From DASXTB01 sp036505615 (GTDB lineage Bacteria > Acidobacteriota > UBA6911 > JACQSX01): a stretch of 16,065 nt of DNA. Location of the stretch: positions 1 through 16,065 of the forward strand of contig DASXTB010000479.1 of the NCBI GenBank assembly GCA_036505615.1. The letters are read 5' to 3'. This document shows positions 14,197-16,065 of this stretch, one piece after another. Positions within the stretch are counted from its first letter, which is position 1, and each line of letters opens with the position of its first letter. Made by a program: the position numbers and the translations under genes. A model generated the notes under the pieces. That model saw only the letters and a program-made list of their open reading frames with translations. It was not told where the DNA came from and did no database searches.

Positions 14197-14895
14197 TCAA
14201 GAGGCTGCGGCGGCCGATGGCTGTACCTTGACGCCCTTAATTAGAAGCCACAAGATGATCCACACTTCCCCAAGCAGCGCCGGCAGGGTCGCTCGGAAAA
14301 CAACATTTCCGTAACTTGGCAGGAGTAACCGCGTAAGACTGGCGGCCACATAGGCAAAACAGTTAACGATCAGCAGGATGCCGAGGATCCGCGGGAGGAA
14401 GCGCGATCTCATCACTAGCACCCCGAAGGGGAAAAGCCAAAGGCCCCAAAAGATCTCGTTAATAAAATTCCCCTGGCTATGCAGACGGAGGAACAGCATG
14501 CCCAGGGCGTCCCGCTGCGGTTTGCCGAATACCGCAAGGAAATCGGCGCCGCGGAAGAGCGTGAGTGCGGCGACATTGTTCACCTCGTTCAGAAACGTGA
14601 TCGCGACGGAGACCAGTACCAGGTTTACCATCAGCGACGCATGTGTCTTGCTGACCCCATTGAGTAAGCGGTACAGAGCCATGACCAGCAAGATAAACGC
14701 GGTCCCGGAGATCAGCGCGCTGACGATGCCGATGCGGAAAAGCGTCTCGGAAGCGAGGATGTTATTAGCCGTCGCGGTTGCTTTGCCAGGCTCGATCAGG
14801 GTCAGGGGAACATACATCAGGCTAACCGCGCCGGTTATTGCCACTAACAGATACAGTAATCCTGCGACTCTTGTGGTGTTGTTGGTTGGGTGCAT
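14197..14895 (-). CDS. DUF4386-family integral membrane protein
   Basis: The 232-residue protein has about six hydrophobic helices (roughly residues 10-30, 53-75, 87-109, 143-162, 168-190 and 198-221). It starts with the typical NNTTRVAGLLYLLVAITG and has conserved FLAVFG and HSQGNFINEIFWGLWLFPFG segments, which match the DUF4386 family. Function is unknown; members are often found in stress-linked or sigma-factor-linked surroundings, which fits the sigma factor further upstream. AAGGAG and GAGAGG just before the ATG give a good ribosome binding site. The Ala-rich tail (SAAAAS) directly precedes a RidA relic, so the last residues may come from the junction that created it. Confidence 0.85.
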   Translation of the reverse strand: MHPTNNTTRVAGLLYLLVAITGAVSLMYVPLTLIEPGKATATANNILASETLFRIGIVSALISGTAFILLVMALYRLLNGVSKTHASLMVNLVLVSVAITFLNEVNNVAALTLFRGADFLAVFGKPQRDALGMLFLRLHSQGNFINEIFWGLWLFPFGVLVMRSRFLPRILGILLIVNCFAYVAASLTRLLLPSYGNVVFRATLPALLGEVWIILWLLIKGVKVQPSAAAAS

Positions 14896-14930
14896 GTCCT
14901 CTCTCTCCTTGTTTCGCGGTTGACGCAGGG

Positions 14931-14950
14931 ACCGCTACTCGACGAGCGGT
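14931..14950. promoter_or_regulatory. Possible operator dyad upstream of the DUF4386 gene
   Basis: ACCGCT (14931-14936) and AGCGGT (14945-14950) are an exact inverted repeat, with CTCG-A-CGAG nested nearby, about 35 bp before the DUF4386 start codon. This could be a regulator site or a small hairpin. The rest of the 162-bp gap (14896-15057) shows nothing recognisable. Confidence 0.3.
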
Positions 14951-15057
14951 GGTCGTATTCCCCTAAACAGAAGCCAAAAACTCGCTGCTATTTCGAAAAT
15001 ACTTTGGCGATCGCGCCCGGATAGACCGGCATTGCTTCGGGCGCTGCCGAGACGCCT

Positions 15058-15417
15058 TCATTGCTCCTTGCTCTCGCTGGTGGATGGACCGAAGCCCCAG
15101 CGTTCGCGCACCCGTTGCCGGAATCGCTCCCGCTCCTCAGGGGTCATGTGCTCGCAGCGCTCGGCCATGCGATCGGCAATGCGACGGCGAATACCGGAGG
15201 AACCGAAACTACGGTGTCCAAATCCGCCGAAGAGGATCCGGCACAGCGCCAGAAGCCCAAGCGCCTGCCAGAACGTGATCTGGCGCCAGCCGAAGAGCGG
15301 CGGCAGCAGCCAATTCCACAGGTGCAGCACTATTTCGCCGCCGATGAAGATAAATAGCAGCATCCCCAGAATCGCCAGCGGGGCAATGAAAATCAATCTA
15401 GTCAATCTCCTTCTCAT
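15058..15417 (-). CDS. Small membrane protein coupled to the ECF sigma gene
   Basis: The product has 119 residues from ATG 15417, chosen because GAGGG lies eight bases upstream. The longer frame from 15489 only repeats sigma-gene sequence in another frame. Residues about 8-30 form a transmembrane helix, and a second hydrophobic segment (about 46-66, ITFWQALGLLALCRILFGGF) follows the Trp-rich HLWNWLLPPLFGW. The C-terminal third is charged, with RRRIADRMAERCEHMTPEER and RQRVRERW, probably a cytoplasmic helix. Its start overlaps the sigma gene's end by 20 bp, so the two are translated together. A sigma-factor-binding role is plausible, but it has no recognisable anti-sigma motif. Confidence 0.8.
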   Translation of the reverse strand: MRRRLTRLIFIAPLAILGMLLFIFIGGEIVLHLWNWLLPPLFGWRQITFWQALGLLALCRILFGGFGHRSFGSSGIRRRIADRMAERCEHMTPEERERFRQRVRERWGFGPSTSESKEQ

Positions 15418-16012
15418 GTTCAGTCCCTCGCGCTTTCGTAAATTCGTCGTAAATGTCTTGCAATCTTTCGCGCAGGCGCAGCACGGCATAGCGTTTGCGC
15501 GAGAGCAGCGTATTCACGCTCACGCCGGTCTCGGCGGCGATCTCCTTGAAGCTGCGCCCCTCCAACTCGTGCGCAACAAACACCTGGCGCTGCTCCTCCG
15601 GTAGCTCGTCGACCGCTAACTCGAGTTCATCAAGAAGCACGTTGCGGGCGTAAAGCGCCTCCGGTCCCGCATCGGGTGAAGGCAGCAGGTCCTCCAACTG
15701 CAGCAGTTGGCTGTCCTCGTCCGCGACGGCCCTATCGCTGAAGCTCTCCGGCTTCATCTTGCGGAAGAGATCGGTGATGCGATTGCGCGCCACGCGAAAC
15801 AGCCAGCCGGCGACGTGCTCGATCGGCATCAGCAGGCGGTTCGCTTCCACCAGCTCGTAGAAGACCTCCTGCAGAATGTCCTCAACGTCGCGCGGGTCGG
15901 GCACGCGCCGGCGAATGAAGTTGCGCAGCCTGGACTGCTCCCGCTCGACCACTTCGGAGATCCGCTGGTCCTGTTCGGGTGCCATCCGCTCCAGGCTCGC
16001 CGCATCCTTCAT
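15398..16012 (-). CDS. ECF-type RNA polymerase sigma factor
   Basis: This is an extracytoplasmic-function sigma factor that directs RNA polymerase to a stress or envelope regulon. Of its 204 residues, about 24-88 form region 2 (DPRDVEDILQEVFYELVE, then GWLFRVARNRITDLFRK, the -10 recognition helix). About 128-182 form region 4, with LPEEQRQVFVAHELEGRSFKEIAAETG and the helix-turn-helix VSVNTLLSRKRYAVLRLRERL. The linker (90-125) is acidic. ATG at 16012 has no clear ribosome binding site. A second ATG nine codons in follows GGAG at only three bases, so the start is uncertain. It overlaps the downstream membrane protein gene, a likely partner. Upstream, 16013-16065 shows no obvious -35/-10 pair. 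Confidence 0.92.
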   Translation of the reverse strand: MKDAASLERMAPEQDQRISEVVEREQSRLRNFIRRRVPDPRDVEDILQEVFYELVEANRLLMPIEHVAGWLFRVARNRITDLFRKMKPESFSDRAVADEDSQLLQLEDLLPSPDAGPEALYARNVLLDELELAVDELPEEQRQVFVAHELEGRSFKEIAAETGVSVNTLLSRKRYAVLRLRERLQDIYDEFTKARGTEHEKEID

Positions 16013-16065
16013 CTGAACGTGTAGACGAATGAGGGGGTGCGGATAGTGTACGGTCGCGAAGTCGC

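Noticed and set aside
14378..14923. 181-codon plus-strand frame opposite the DUF4386 gene
   Set aside because: It is the antisense shadow of a clear six-helix membrane protein.
15032..15604. 190-codon plus-strand frame opposite the sigma factor and membrane protein
   Set aside because: It is Arg/Ser-rich and antisense to two well-supported overlapping genes.

Overview
The window looks like a piece of a mid-GC (about 55% by eye) Gram-negative-type chromosome, most likely an Acidobacteriota-like soil bacterium. This is an inference from the protein flavour (fused M16 peptidase, a 2-hydroxyacid dehydrogenase ending in VDKSRGY, a DUF4386 protein, an ECF sigma factor with a small membrane partner) and from the many short-word intergenic arrays. 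No rRNA, tRNA, CRISPR, transposase or phage gene was seen.

Layout. Bases 1-300 hold an inverted array of 8-bp words. Then, on the plus strand, come a coiled-coil lipoprotein, a cyclopropane-fatty-acid synthase homologue, a geranylgeranyl-reductase-type flavoprotein 19 bp behind it, and an HU protein. A YkvA/DUF1232 gene faces HU. A PmtA-like methyltransferase and an orphan STAS protein follow (plus), facing a D-2-hydroxyacid dehydrogenase (minus). A secreted or membrane-anchored two-domain M16 peptidase (plus) faces pyruvate kinase (minus). An HD-domain protein (plus) faces a peroxiredoxin gene (minus). The rest of the window is all minus: a small lipoprotein-like protein, a RidA C-terminal relic, a DUF4386 membrane protein, a small membrane protein and the ECF sigma factor that overlaps it. 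Three genes (cfa-like, GGR-like, pmtA-like) point to membrane-lipid modification; the others are unrelated housekeeping or stress genes in short transcription units.

Two things stand out. First, the peroxiredoxin at 13016-13513 has an in-frame TGA exactly where the peroxidatic cysteine of the Bcp/PrxQ motif DTPGC belongs. The frame stays open on both sides, and a small stem-loop with a G at the start of its loop begins at a SECIS-compatible distance. It is best read as a selenocysteine peroxiredoxin, not as two broken ORFs. Second, all four convergent gene junctions in the window are filled, almost stop codon to stop codon, by inverted arrays of degenerate 7- or 8-bp words (GGATTGC, GGGTCTC, GGGAGTGG; a fifth array at the left edge uses CAGGTCAN). 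The G-rich arm always comes 5' and the C-rich arm 3'. Outermost words often run into the stop codons, and one array shows the same out-of-register insertion in both arms, so its arms are copies of each other. This looks like a family of modular palindromic elements acting at, or targeted to, gene 3' ends.
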